From positions 1 to 8,961 of the forward strand of contig CAMCYV010000050.1 in the NCBI GenBank assembly GCA_945885645.1: a DNA stretch of 8,961 bases, in the 5' to 3' direction. Source of the stretch: Bifidobacterium breve. Its GTDB lineage: Bacteria; Actinomycetota; Actinomycetes; S36-B12. The position numbers and the translations under genes were made by a program. Of the stretch, positions 1 through 6,666 are shown in pieces. Below the pieces are notes generated by a model, which saw nothing but the letters and a program-made list of their open reading frames with translations, ran no database searches and was not told the DNA's origin. Every line of letters starts with the position of its first letter. The stretch's first letter is position 1.

Positions 1-53
1 CTTGGTTCAACAATCATTGGTGGGGGCGCTGGAAGGCCAAGGTCAATGCTCAC
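1..53 (-). CDS. ispG: IspG (4-hydroxy-3-methylbut-2-enyl diphosphate synthase), N-terminal fragment
   Basis: Only the first 17 complete codons are inside the window; the gene continues past the left edge. From a GTG at 53 the minus strand encodes VSIDLGLPAPPPMIVEP followed by an incomplete AGN codon. This closely resembles the Gly-Leu-Gly-x-Pro-x-Pro-Pro-Pro start of actinobacterial IspG (GcpE). IspG is the cytoplasmic iron-sulfur enzyme that converts methylerythritol cyclodiphosphate to HMBPP in the MEP isoprenoid pathway. The start lies 23 bp after the rseP-like stop, and the order dxr-protease-ispG is a known actinobacterial arrangement, which supports the call. No ATG, GTG or TTG occurs in frame between the protease stop and this GTG. 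A G-rich run (59-54) abuts the start too closely for a good Shine-Dalgarno, so translation may be coupled to the gene before it. The call rests on a short N-terminus plus gene order. Confidence 0.78.
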   Translation of the reverse strand, partial: MSIDLGLPAPPPMIVEP

Positions 54-76
54 TCCCCCATTATCGGCCCTGTGGG

Positions 77-1399
77 CTAACCCAGCGAGATGGGCTTGAC
101 CAAATCTGCCCAAATCACGATAACCCCCATGACCACAAGCGCAATGCCAACCACGTAGGCCACGGGAAGCAAACGAGCCGTGTCAACCGGGCCCGGGTCT
201 GGCTTGCCCCTGAAGCGGGCCCACTCGCGCTTGAGACCTTCATACAGGGCGCCGGCGACGTGGCCTCCATCAAGGGGTAGAACGGGTATCAAATTAAAGA
301 GGAAGAGGAAAAGATTTAGCGATGCCGCAAGCCCAAGAAATGTTGCAACTTTGGCAGTGATTGGGGAATCCATGCTGGCAATCTCACCGCCGAGGCGACT
401 CGCGCCAACGACTGAGACCGGGCCGTCTATCGCTCTTTCTTGTCCGCCAATCAACGTTTCGGTAACGAGCTCGTACAGGCGCACGGGTAACGAAATTAAG
501 GCCTCAACCGATCGAACGGTAATGTCCCACATGAACCCTGGGACCGTTGTTATGGACTGGCGTTCATATTCCACCGTTGGTCGCAAACCGAGAAAGCCCA
601 CTGTTTGACTTTCACTGGTCTCACGACCATTTTCGTCGTAGACGGGCCGCGTCACCTCGGCAACTGCTAGAGGTAGTGCCACTTGTCCCTCACCGCGGTT
701 TACAACAAGCGTGGTCTGAACGTTTGGGTTAACCAATATCCATTCGGTCACGCTCTCCCATGTGGTTGCACTTTGGTTGCCAACCGAAACAATTTCATCA
801 CCTGGCAGCAATCCCGCCGCAGCGGCTGGAGTCGTAACCGTTCCCTCCGGGCAGACACCTGAAGGCAACGATTCACCCGTAGGTTGCAACACCGTCGGCG
901 TACACGGCACAACAGCAGCAACCGTGAGTGAGGGCTGCGGCAGACCAATTCCGACCAAGATGATCGTGAATAAAAAGAATGCAAGGAAAAGGTTCATGAC
1001 CGGACCACCGAGCATGATGATCACGCGCTTATGGACGGGTAACTTGTAAAACAAGCGATTCTCATCACCGGGAAGCACTTCATCAAATGAAGCTTTTCTC
1101 GCCTGAGTGACCAGCGTTGCGAACCGGCCAGTTGACATTGAGCGGGATCGTCCTTCGGGATCATCTTTTGCTGGCGGGAGCATCCCGACCATCCTGATGT
1201 AGCCACCCAATGGAATTGCTTTAATCCCATAACGTGTTTCGCCACGCACCGTTGACCATATTGTCGGACCAAAACCCACCATGTAGTCCGGAACACGAAG
1301 CCCGAATTTCTTAGCGGGAACTAGATGGCCAACTTCATGTAAGGCAATCGAAAGGCCAATGAGCAGCGCGAAGAGAACAATTCCAACTACTTCAAGCAT
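77..1399 (-). CDS. rseP: Site-2 intramembrane zinc metalloprotease, M50 family (RseP/Rip1-like)
   Basis: Predicted polytopic membrane protease of 440 residues that cuts transmembrane substrates, typically anti-sigma factors, within the membrane. The zinc-binding HEVGH is at residues 21-25 in the first membrane helix. It is followed by the actinobacterial stretch MVGFGPTIWSTVRGETRYG and a GIKAIPLGGY block. Further hydrophobic helices lie near 126-154, 348-374 and 409-430. A PDZ domain spans about 158-250, with core AAAAGLLPGDEIVSVG. The third zinc ligand motif is NLIPVLPLDGGH, with Asp377 in the LDG. Two Cys (166 and 183) flank an insert ahead of the PDZ core and could form an extracytoplasmic disulfide. 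I chose ATG at 1399 over the in-frame GTG at 1405 because GAAGGGAG ends 5 nt before the ATG but overlaps the GTG. It follows dxr by 22 bp and precedes ispG, so it is probably in the MEP operon although it is not an isoprenoid enzyme. The physiological substrate cannot be told from here. Confidence 0.95.
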   Translation of the reverse strand: MLEVVGIVLFALLIGLSIALHEVGHLVPAKKFGLRVPDYMVGFGPTIWSTVRGETRYGIKAIPLGGYIRMVGMLPPAKDDPEGRSRSMSTGRFATLVTQARKASFDEVLPGDENRLFYKLPVHKRVIIMLGGPVMNLFLAFFLFTIILVGIGLPQPSLTVAAVVPCTPTVLQPTGESLPSGVCPEGTVTTPAAAAGLLPGDEIVSVGNQSATTWESVTEWILVNPNVQTTLVVNRGEGQVALPLAVAEVTRPVYDENGRETSESQTVGFLGLRPTVEYERQSITTVPGFMWDITVRSVEALISLPVRLYELVTETLIGGQERAIDGPVSVVGASRLGGEIASMDSPITAKVATFLGLAASLNLFLFLFNLIPVLPLDGGHVAGALYEGLKREWARFRGKPDPGPVDTARLLPVAYVVGIALVVMGVIVIWADLVKPISLG

Positions 1400-1421
1400 G
1401 TTCACTCCCTTCTCGTACCGC

Positions 1422-2663
1422 TCAGTTGTCTGGTCGTAACTCGCGTGCCCAACTGTCGGCAGCTAGGACGTCTTCCAGTGTAAGTGCGTTCCCTGACACG
1501 AAGGAACTTCCCGGTCCTTCGTGGCTTGATCCGGCCAAATGTGTTTGCAAGACACGTTCAATATGGGTAACAATTGACGTGAAAGAAATCTCACCTGCCA
1601 AAAATGCACCCACGGCGCTCTCATTTGCCGCATTGAAAACGGCCGGCGCAGTCCCACCAGCTTCCCCGGCAACCCTGGCGAGTCCGACTGCCGGGAAAAC
1701 CACTTCGTCTAAAGGCATGAACTCCCACGTTGAGGCACTCTTCCAATCGCATGCGGGGGCTGCATCGGCGACTCGGAACAACTCGCGACCTGCAGACAAA
1801 CCCCACGCAATCGGGATTCGCATATCCGGCGGACTTGCTTGTGCAATCGTTGAGCCGTCTACAAACTCCACCATTGAATGGACGACTGACTGTGGGTGAA
1901 CGGTGACTTCAATGTTGTTAAAAGCAACATCAAATAGCAGATGAGCCTCGATTACTTCTAAACCTTTATTCACCAAAGTTGCAGAGTTAATGGTGACAAG
2001 TGGACCCATCTTCCATGTGGGGTGGGCAAGTGCATCGACAATACTTACCTGCTCCAAATCCGATGCACTTTTCCCGCGAAATGGACCACCGCTGGCAGTA
2101 ATTATTAGTTTGCGAACTTCGGATCTCTTTCCTGCAAGTAAGCACTGCGCGATCGCTGAATGTTCGGAATCAACCGGAATAATCTGCCCTGGAAAAGATA
2201 GGTTCTTCACTAGGTCTCCCCCGATAATCAGGGATTCCTTGTTCGCGAGTGCAAGCTTGTTACCTGCCGAGAGGGTGGCCAGCGTGGCTTTCAGCCCTGC
2301 CGCACCGGCAATTGCATTGAGCACGATGTCCGCATCCATACGTGCCAACCGCTCTGGGGCATCGGGTCCGATAACCAGTTCAGGAAGTCTGTGCTCTCCT
2401 AAGGAGAATCCACGATCCTGGGCGCCGGCTAATAAATGCATCTGTACGTCTTGGGCGCAGGTGCCCAAAGTCACCCCCATGACTTCCACATTAAATTCGA
2501 GGGCCGCTTGTGCCAAGGCTTGAGCGTTCGCACCCGTAGCGCACAATCCAACGACCGTGAATCGATCTGGGTTCCGGGCAATGATCTCCAGAGCCTGCAC
2601 CCCAATTGAACCGGTGCTGCCGAGAATCACGACTCGGATAGGGTCGGTGCGGTGTTGGCTCAC
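1422..2663 (-). CDS. dxr: 1-deoxy-D-xylulose 5-phosphate reductoisomerase
   Basis: Cytoplasmic NADPH-dependent enzyme converting DXP to 2-C-methyl-D-erythritol 4-phosphate, the first committed MEP-pathway step. Its 413 residues are normal for the family. The NADPH-binding GSTGSIG is at 15-21, NKES at 141-144, and metal ligands Asp165 and Glu167 sit in PVDSEHSA. The ASGGPFRG loop is near 190-197, the HPTWKMG flexible-loop motif at 214-220, and Asn232, Lys233 and Glu236 in NKGLEVIEAHLLF bind substrate and metal. VHPQSVVHSMVEF follows, then a C-terminal helical domain. All catalytic residues are present. GTG at 2663 is the only usable start: a TAA lies in frame four codons upstream (2675-2673), and the next GTG would remove most of the first beta strand. 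There is no Shine-Dalgarno before the GTG, pointing to a leaderless transcript. The stop is 22 bp before the chosen protease start, so the two are likely co-transcribed. Confidence 0.97.
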   Translation of the reverse strand: MSQHRTDPIRVVILGSTGSIGVQALEIIARNPDRFTVVGLCATGANAQALAQAALEFNVEVMGVTLGTCAQDVQMHLLAGAQDRGFSLGEHRLPELVIGPDAPERLARMDADIVLNAIAGAAGLKATLATLSAGNKLALANKESLIIGGDLVKNLSFPGQIIPVDSEHSAIAQCLLAGKRSEVRKLIITASGGPFRGKSASDLEQVSIVDALAHPTWKMGPLVTINSATLVNKGLEVIEAHLLFDVAFNNIEVTVHPQSVVHSMVEFVDGSTIAQASPPDMRIPIAWGLSAGRELFRVADAAPACDWKSASTWEFMPLDEVVFPAVGLARVAGEAGGTAPAVFNAANESAVGAFLAGEISFTSIVTHIERVLQTHLAGSSHEGPGSSFVSGNALTLEDVLAADSWARELRPDN

Positions 2664-2669
2664 CGCACC
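2646..2669 (-). repeat. Perfect 9-bp inverted repeat spanning the dxr start codon
   Basis: On the minus strand GGTGCGGTG is followed by a 6-nt spacer and CACCGCACC, a perfect 9-bp stem with seven G:C pairs. The initiation GTG of dxr (2663-2661) forms the last three bases of the 5-prime arm, so in any transcript starting upstream of 2669 the start codon would be paired. It may be a translational control element, a DNA operator overlapping the start, or chance. A 9-bp stem with a short loop is not rare in 9 kb, so position is the main argument. Confidence 0.5.
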
Positions 2670-2675
2670 AGTTTA
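2664..2675 (-). promoter_or_regulatory. Candidate leaderless promoter -10 box for dxr
   Basis: TAAACT (2675-2670, minus strand) fits the actinobacterial TANNNT -10 pattern. It is separated by 6 nt from the GTG of dxr, placing transcription start at or next to the first base of the start codon. No Shine-Dalgarno precedes the GTG. No convincing -35 hexamer is seen 17-18 bp upstream. The assignment is by pattern only. Confidence 0.4.
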
Positions 2676-2758
2676 GAAGGTCAGCAATCTCGCGAGCACC
2701 GATTCACCCCTATGCTGGGTTCACGTGCCGATAACAACCAATCATCAGAGGAACAACC
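2676..2758 (+). promoter_or_regulatory. Divergent dxr/gabT promoter region and gabT ribosome binding site
   Basis: The 95 bp between the divergent starts of dxr and gabT must hold both promoters; this entry covers the gabT side. On the plus strand TATGCT (2711-2716) is a possible -10 for gabT; its -35 is weak. AGAGGA at 2747-2752 is a good Shine-Dalgarno 6 nt before the gabT ATG at 2759. Two short palindromes, CTCGCGAG (2689-2696) and CACGTG (2722-2727), could be operator half-sites but are too short to assign. Confidence 0.4.
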
Positions 2759-4108
2759 ATGACAATTGCTGCCGAGCGAGTCATTAATGGGGTAATTCAG
2801 GAGCGCAATCTGATCACTGAATTGCCCGGTCCACGTTCTCTGGCCCTGCTAGCTCGAAAAGAGCAAGCGGTCTCAGCGGGTGTGGGTATTGGTCTACCCG
2901 TGTTTATCACTAAGGCCGGCGGTGGAATTCTTATTGACGCAGATGGCAATTCGCTCATTGATATGGGCTCAGGTATCGCAGTGACCACGGTTGGTAACGC
3001 CAATCCCGAAGTCGCTTCTCGAGTAGCAGCACAAGTTGCTAACTTCACGCATACCTGTTTCATGGTGACTCCCTATGAAGGTTACGTCGAAGTATGTGAG
3101 GCGCTCAACCGACTCACACCGGGAGATCATGAAAAGCGCAGTGCACTGTTTAACTCTGGAGCCGAGGCAGTTGAAAATGCGGTGAAAATTGCTCGCGCTT
3201 TCACGGGTCGCCAAGCTGTCGTCGTAGTTGAGCACGGGTATCACGGTCGCACAAATCTCACCATGGGCATGACAGCAAAAAACATGCCGTATAAACAATC
3301 TTTCGGTCCATTCGCCCCAGAAATTTATCGGGTGCCCGTCTCTTACCCCTTCCACGATGGTCCCCACAGTGGCCCCGAAGTTGCTGCATGGGCCATATCG
3401 CGCATGGAAAAAGAAATTGGCGCAACAAATATCGCCGCAATTGTCATTGAACCAATCTTGGGTGAAGGTGGCTTTATCGTTCCCGCACCCGGATATTTCA
3501 CAGCCATAGCCGATTACGCGCAGGCAAATGGAATTGTTTTCGTTGCAGACGAGATCCAATCCGGATTCGCCCGCACGGGTGATTGGTTCGCTAGCGAATT
3601 CGAAGGAGTTGTTCCCGACTTAATCACCACAGCGAAAGGTATTGCTGGCGGGTTGCCACTTGCTGCTGTCACTGGCCGAGCCGAAATGATGGACTCAGTT
3701 CATGCAGGTGGCCTCGGAGGCACCTATGGCGGAAATCCAGTTGCCTGTGCCGCAGCTCTTGGGTCAATCGCGTGGATGCAAGATCATGATGCCCGTCAAA
3801 TCGCTAAAGATATTGAAGCGATCATGTTGTCACGACTCACCGCCATGCAAATCAATCATCCGACTATTGGCGATATTCGCGGTCGAGGCGCAATGATTGC
3901 TATTGAACTCGTTAAGCCTGGCACGATGGAACCCGACGCAACCAGAACCGCCGCGCTCAACAAGTACTGCCACCAGCACGGGGTAGTCACGCTCACGGCG
4001 GGCACCTACGGCAACGTCTTTAGATTCCTGCCACCGTTAACGATTCCGGTTCCACTATTAGAAGAGGCCTTAGGGATTCTTGAAGCAGCATTTGAAGCAA
4101 CTGCCTAA
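2759..4108 (+). CDS. gabT: 4-aminobutyrate aminotransferase (class III, PLP-dependent)
   Basis: Transfers the amino group of GABA to 2-oxoglutarate, giving succinate semialdehyde and glutamate in the cytoplasm. The 449 residues fit bacterial GabT. Visible class III features are DMGSGIAVTTVGNANP (68-83), the cofactor phosphate loop FNSGAEAVENA (131-141), YHGRT (161-165), IVIEPILGEGGF (228-239), Asp264 and Gln267 in FVADEIQSGFARTG for the PLP ring, and the Schiff-base Lys293 in TTAKGIAGGLPL. GGTYGGNPVACAAAL follows at 320-334. The ATG at 2759 is supported by AGAGGA 6 nt upstream. It diverges from dxr and converges on the ureohydrolase gene with 14 bp between stops. The polyamine setting makes GABA from putrescine or 4-guanidinobutyrate the likely substrate. 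A related omega-amino acid such as 5-aminovalerate is possible, as GabT-type enzymes often accept it. Confidence 0.93.
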   Translation: MTIAAERVINGVIQERNLITELPGPRSLALLARKEQAVSAGVGIGLPVFITKAGGGILIDADGNSLIDMGSGIAVTTVGNANPEVASRVAAQVANFTHTCFMVTPYEGYVEVCEALNRLTPGDHEKRSALFNSGAEAVENAVKIARAFTGRQAVVVVEHGYHGRTNLTMGMTAKNMPYKQSFGPFAPEIYRVPVSYPFHDGPHSGPEVAAWAISRMEKEIGATNIAAIVIEPILGEGGFIVPAPGYFTAIADYAQANGIVFVADEIQSGFARTGDWFASEFEGVVPDLITTAKGIAGGLPLAAVTGRAEMMDSVHAGGLGGTYGGNPVACAAALGSIAWMQDHDARQIAKDIEAIMLSRLTAMQINHPTIGDIRGRGAMIAIELVKPGTMEPDATRTAALNKYCHQHGVVTLTAGTYGNVFRFLPPLTIPVPLLEEALGILEAAFEATA

Positions 4109-4110
4109 AC

Positions 4111-4131
4111 GGGGACTTTTTATTACTCCCC
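4111..4131. terminator. Possible weak bidirectional terminator between convergent genes
   Basis: GGGGA (4111-4115) and TCCCC (4127-4131) form a 5-bp stem with an 11-nt A/T-rich loop, located between the gabT stop and the last codons of the convergent ureohydrolase gene. It is well placed, but neither strand has a clear T-tract after the stem, so intrinsic termination is doubtful. Confidence 0.3.
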
Positions 4132-5148
4132 CGGAATCCGTCCGTCGAGCAATGGCTGTGAAGGATCCCATGTTGTTCCATCCCGTTGATCTTTGCGGCG
4201 TCGAGCGATTGCACTGAGTGCTTCTAACACGACACGGTTACCCAAGAGTGCTGTGATGTCAGCGTGGTCAAATGGTGGCGACACTTCAACGATATCCATG
4301 CCGACAATAGGAAGTTCGTAACAAATCCTGCGAACCGCGTCGAGAAGTTCTCGTGCACTGAGACCGCCCGGCTCCGGCGTACCGGTTCCCGGAGCATGTC
4401 CTGGGTCGCACACATCAATGTCAACACTGAGGAAAATTCCATCACAATCATCCATTGCGATTTCGCACGCCTGTGTCAGGCACTCATTGAGGCCGCGAGA
4501 AACAATTTCCGTCATCTCGTAGGAGCGCATTCCTTGTTCGGCCATCCAGCCGAGCGTTTCTGGTTCGGGCCAATAGCCTCGCAATCCAATTTGCATAAAA
4601 CGGTCGCCACGAACTGCCCCTGATTCAATCAACCTGCGCATCGGTTGGCCATGACCTATCAGTGAACCGAAAGAGATGTCACCCGTGTCAGCGTGGGCAT
4701 CAAAATGAATGACTCCGATTCTTCCCCATCCATGCGCGCGCGCCACACCCGTTGCATCGGGCCAAGTAATCGTGTGGTCACCGCCGAGCACAATGGGAAT
4801 CGCTCCGGAACGTGCAATTTTCTCAATTTCGACTTCAAGGTCAGCACATGAACGGGCAGCGTCACCGCTGTACAGTTCGACATCGCCGGCATCGACAACA
4901 TTCAAATCCTTCAAACCATCAACCCGCATTGCAAGTGATGGCCTGCTGCCGTCGTGCTCCAAATAACAGGCTGCCCGAAGCGCCTGCGGCCCAAAGCGTG
5001 CGCCCGCCCGGTAAGACGTTCCGCCGTCAAAGGGTGCGCCAACAATCACAACATCTGCGCCGGCAAAACTGTCACTCTCATTAAGATCGCATTCGGGAAC
5101 ACCTAAAAAGGTGTAGTTGGGACCGAACTGACTGCCGTATCTCGCCAT
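4123..5148 (-). CDS. speB: Agmatinase-family ureohydrolase (agmatinase or guanidino-acid hydrolase)
   Basis: Hydrolyses a guanidino group to release urea: agmatine to putrescine if an agmatinase, or 4-guanidinobutyrate to GABA if a guanidinobutyrase. All six expected binuclear Mn ligands are visible: His125 in GGDHTITW, Asp150, His152 and Asp154 in DAHAD, and Asp243 and Asp245 in SVDIDVCDPGHAPGTGTPEPGG. Its 341 residues are slightly longer than E. coli SpeB, with about 30 residues before the GAPFDGGTSYRAGARFGP core. The substrate loop reads GHGQPMRR (165-172), with Gln168 where agmatinases and guanidinobutyrases usually carry Thr after HG, so substrate is uncertain. The ATG at 5148 has AGGG 7 nt upstream. 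It begins 15 bp after the FAD oxidase stop, so the two form an operon. Family assignment is secure; the gene symbol is the family default only. Confidence 0.9.
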   Translation of the reverse strand: MARYGSQFGPNYTFLGVPECDLNESDSFAGADVVIVGAPFDGGTSYRAGARFGPQALRAACYLEHDGSRPSLAMRVDGLKDLNVVDAGDVELYSGDAARSCADLEVEIEKIARSGAIPIVLGGDHTITWPDATGVARAHGWGRIGVIHFDAHADTGDISFGSLIGHGQPMRRLIESGAVRGDRFMQIGLRGYWPEPETLGWMAEQGMRSYEMTEIVSRGLNECLTQACEIAMDDCDGIFLSVDIDVCDPGHAPGTGTPEPGGLSARELLDAVRRICYELPIVGMDIVEVSPPFDHADITALLGNRVVLEALSAIARRRKDQRDGTTWDPSQPLLDGRIPGE

Positions 5149-5163
5149 GTTCTCACCCTACTC

Positions 5164-6576
5164 TCAGGAGTCGAAACCAAGGCCGAGTGAGTCAAGCAAT
5201 CGCAACCACAAATTACGTTTTCCACTTTCCCGATCGGCTTTCTGCAATGACTTGGTAGTCCACGTGATAACCCAACTACGAAATGGCCCTGGTGGAAATG
5301 GCAGTGGTTTTGTCTTCACCATGCGTAATTGAGTTCGCTGCGTGTCACGTCCCTGTAAAAGGTCCAGGGACGTGAGTGCCGCAAAACGTGAAGCTCCCAC
5401 TCCCAGCCCGGTGAATCCGGCAACGTAGACAGTTTTGCCCCCGTGCGCTTTGCCCCAGAAGGCACTGAATCGTGAGCAGGTATCAATCGCACCTCCCCAA
5501 CCATGAGTGAAACTAACATCGGCGAGCTGTGGGAAGGTTTGCACAAAATGATCTGCTAATCGAGCGAAGGAGTCCAGGTCCGTGTCAAACTTGGGATCAA
5601 CACCGACTTTTCCACGGTAAATCGCGTCATAGCCCCCAAACAGAATGCGACCATCTTCGGTGATTCGGTAGTAGTGAATTTGATTGCCGCTATCACCCAC
5701 ACCCTCGCGATTGAGCCACCCAATTGACTCCCGCTGTCCGTTACTGAGTGGCTCGGTTACCAAAACGTAGTCATATACCGGTACCACCAAATGTTTGATT
5801 CTTTTCAGTAAAGGCGGATAAGCATTCGTGGCCAGAACAACCAGGCGACCGCTAATTCGATGCCCGCCCGCCATGACCCGAACAACACTTCCCGAGTCTT
5901 GTAACTCATCTACTTCTGAGTGTTCAAAAACTTCTACGCCCAAGCGCTCAAGTTCTCGGGCTAAACCCCAGGCCAGTCGAGCCGGATCCACAATTGCGAC
6001 ATCGGGGTCAAAGATTGCTCCTTGGAAAATCGGCGAATTAATGTGTGCTCGAATTTGGTCAGTATCCAAATATCGAGATGCCACGCCTAATTTGTTCTTC
6101 TCTGTATGGACCCGTTCCAGGCCTTGTACTTGATAATCCTGGGTTGCAACATCGATTTCACCTGAGACTAGCCAATCGCACTCAATGTTAAATTCGTTTA
6201 TTCGATGACCGATCTCTTTGAGATTCGCTGCTCCCAAACGAAGTAGTTCTGGCATCTCACTTGGCCAACGTGAAAGTCCATTACTGAAACCGTGGGTCAA
6301 GGTGGCAGAAACAAAACCACCGTTCCTTCCGGTGGCACCGCACGCAATGCGATCACTTTCTAAAACGACGATCTTCCAACTCGGATGTTCGATCGCCGCC
6401 TCAAGAGCGGACCAAAGGCCAGTAAAACCAGCACCAATTACGACAAGGTCCGCTTCAATATCTTGATTTACGGGCGGCTTCGCGCTCGGTCGCTGTGGAT
6501 TATCTAGCCAGAAACTCTCATGCCGAAGTGACTTTGTTTTGGCGTAACCATTTCGTGAGGGTATTGCGGTAAACAA
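5164..6576 (-). CDS. PuuB-like FAD-dependent amine oxidoreductase (DAO superfamily)
   Basis: Probable flavoprotein oxidising an amine or amino acid C-N bond, related to gamma-glutamylputrescine oxidase PuuB. The Rossmann motif GAGFTG is at 48-53, with the ribose-binding acidic residue Glu73 in VVLES. GATGRNGGFVS (80-90) is the flavin-contact block typical of PuuB-like oxidases. A second FAD motif, YVAGFTGLGVGASRFAAL, is at 384-401. A conserved-looking tail of about 60 residues follows (PLPFPPGPFRSW, then WLRLLDSLGLGFDS at the end), longer than in E. coli PuuB and resembling tails of actinobacterial FAD oxidoreductases. The start is TTG at 6576: AAGGA lies 6 nt upstream, a TAA is in frame three codons before, and the next Met is at residue 108, after the FAD motif. 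It leads an operon with the ureohydrolase and lies 119 bp downstream of potC. Substrate is inferred from context: a polyamine, its gamma-glutamyl adduct, or a guanidino amine. Confidence 0.88.
   Translation of the reverse strand: MFTAIPSRNGYAKTKSLRHESFWLDNPQRPSAKPPVNQDIEADLVVIGAGFTGLWSALEAAIEHPSWKIVVLESDRIACGATGRNGGFVSATLTHGFSNGLSRWPSEMPELLRLGAANLKEIGHRINEFNIECDWLVSGEIDVATQDYQVQGLERVHTEKNKLGVASRYLDTDQIRAHINSPIFQGAIFDPDVAIVDPARLAWGLARELERLGVEVFEHSEVDELQDSGSVVRVMAGGHRISGRLVVLATNAYPPLLKRIKHLVVPVYDYVLVTEPLSNGQRESIGWLNREGVGDSGNQIHYYRITEDGRILFGGYDAIYRGKVGVDPKFDTDLDSFARLADHFVQTFPQLADVSFTHGWGGAIDTCSRFSAFWGKAHGGKTVYVAGFTGLGVGASRFAALTSLDLLQGRDTQRTQLRMVKTKPLPFPPGPFRSWVITWTTKSLQKADRESGKRNLWLRLLDSLGLGFDS
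5345..5375 (-). repeat. Perfect 11-bp inverted repeat inside the FAD oxidase gene
   Basis: TCACGTCCCTG (5345-5355) is followed by a 9-nt loop and its exact complement CAGGGACGTGA (5365-5375). In the mRNA it would form a stable hairpin covering codons for about residues 401-411, exactly where the second FAD motif ends and the C-terminal tail begins. There is no T-tract, so it is not an intrinsic terminator. Function unknown; it could be an mRNA structure element, a protein-binding site, or chance. Confidence 0.6.
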
Positions 6577-6582
6577 GTGGGA

Positions 6583-6587
6583 TCCTT
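6583..6587 (-). promoter_or_regulatory. Shine-Dalgarno AAGGA that decides the TTG start
   Basis: AAGGA on the minus strand is separated by 6 nt from the TTG at 6576, and its leading AA belongs to an in-frame TAA (6588-6586). Together these fix the TTG as the start of the FAD oxidase gene. Confidence 0.65.
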
Positions 6588-6666
6588 ACGTGGAAGTTAA
6601 CGTAATGAGCCAGACCGAGTGCCTGACTCTCCCACCAATCCCTTCACTACTAACAAGTCTTGCAAC

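Noticed and set aside
2..280. Plus-strand open frame at the left edge (92 codons)
   Set aside because: It lies opposite the end of the protease gene and the ispG start, has low-complexity charged composition, and shows no family motif. The minus-strand genes explain this stretch.
1403..1405. GTG at 1405 as start of the site-2 protease
   Set aside because: The Shine-Dalgarno GAAGGGAG overlaps this GTG, whereas ATG at 1399 is at a proper 5-nt distance. The two choices differ by only two residues.
1990..2523. Plus-strand open frame opposite dxr (177 codons)
   Set aside because: It lies fully within conserved dxr sequence, is Ser/Pro/Ala-rich as expected of an antisense frame, and has no supporting signal.
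2969..3559. Long minus-strand open frame opposite gabT (196 codons)
   Set aside because: It is antisense to well-conserved gabT motifs, Cys-rich, without a recognisable domain or Shine-Dalgarno; a mirror of gabT codon use.
6301..6350. CCACCG-7-CGGTGG inverted repeat in the FAD oxidase gene
   Set aside because: A 6-bp stem in codons for a Gly-rich FAD motif is expected by chance and codon constraint; no other supporting feature.
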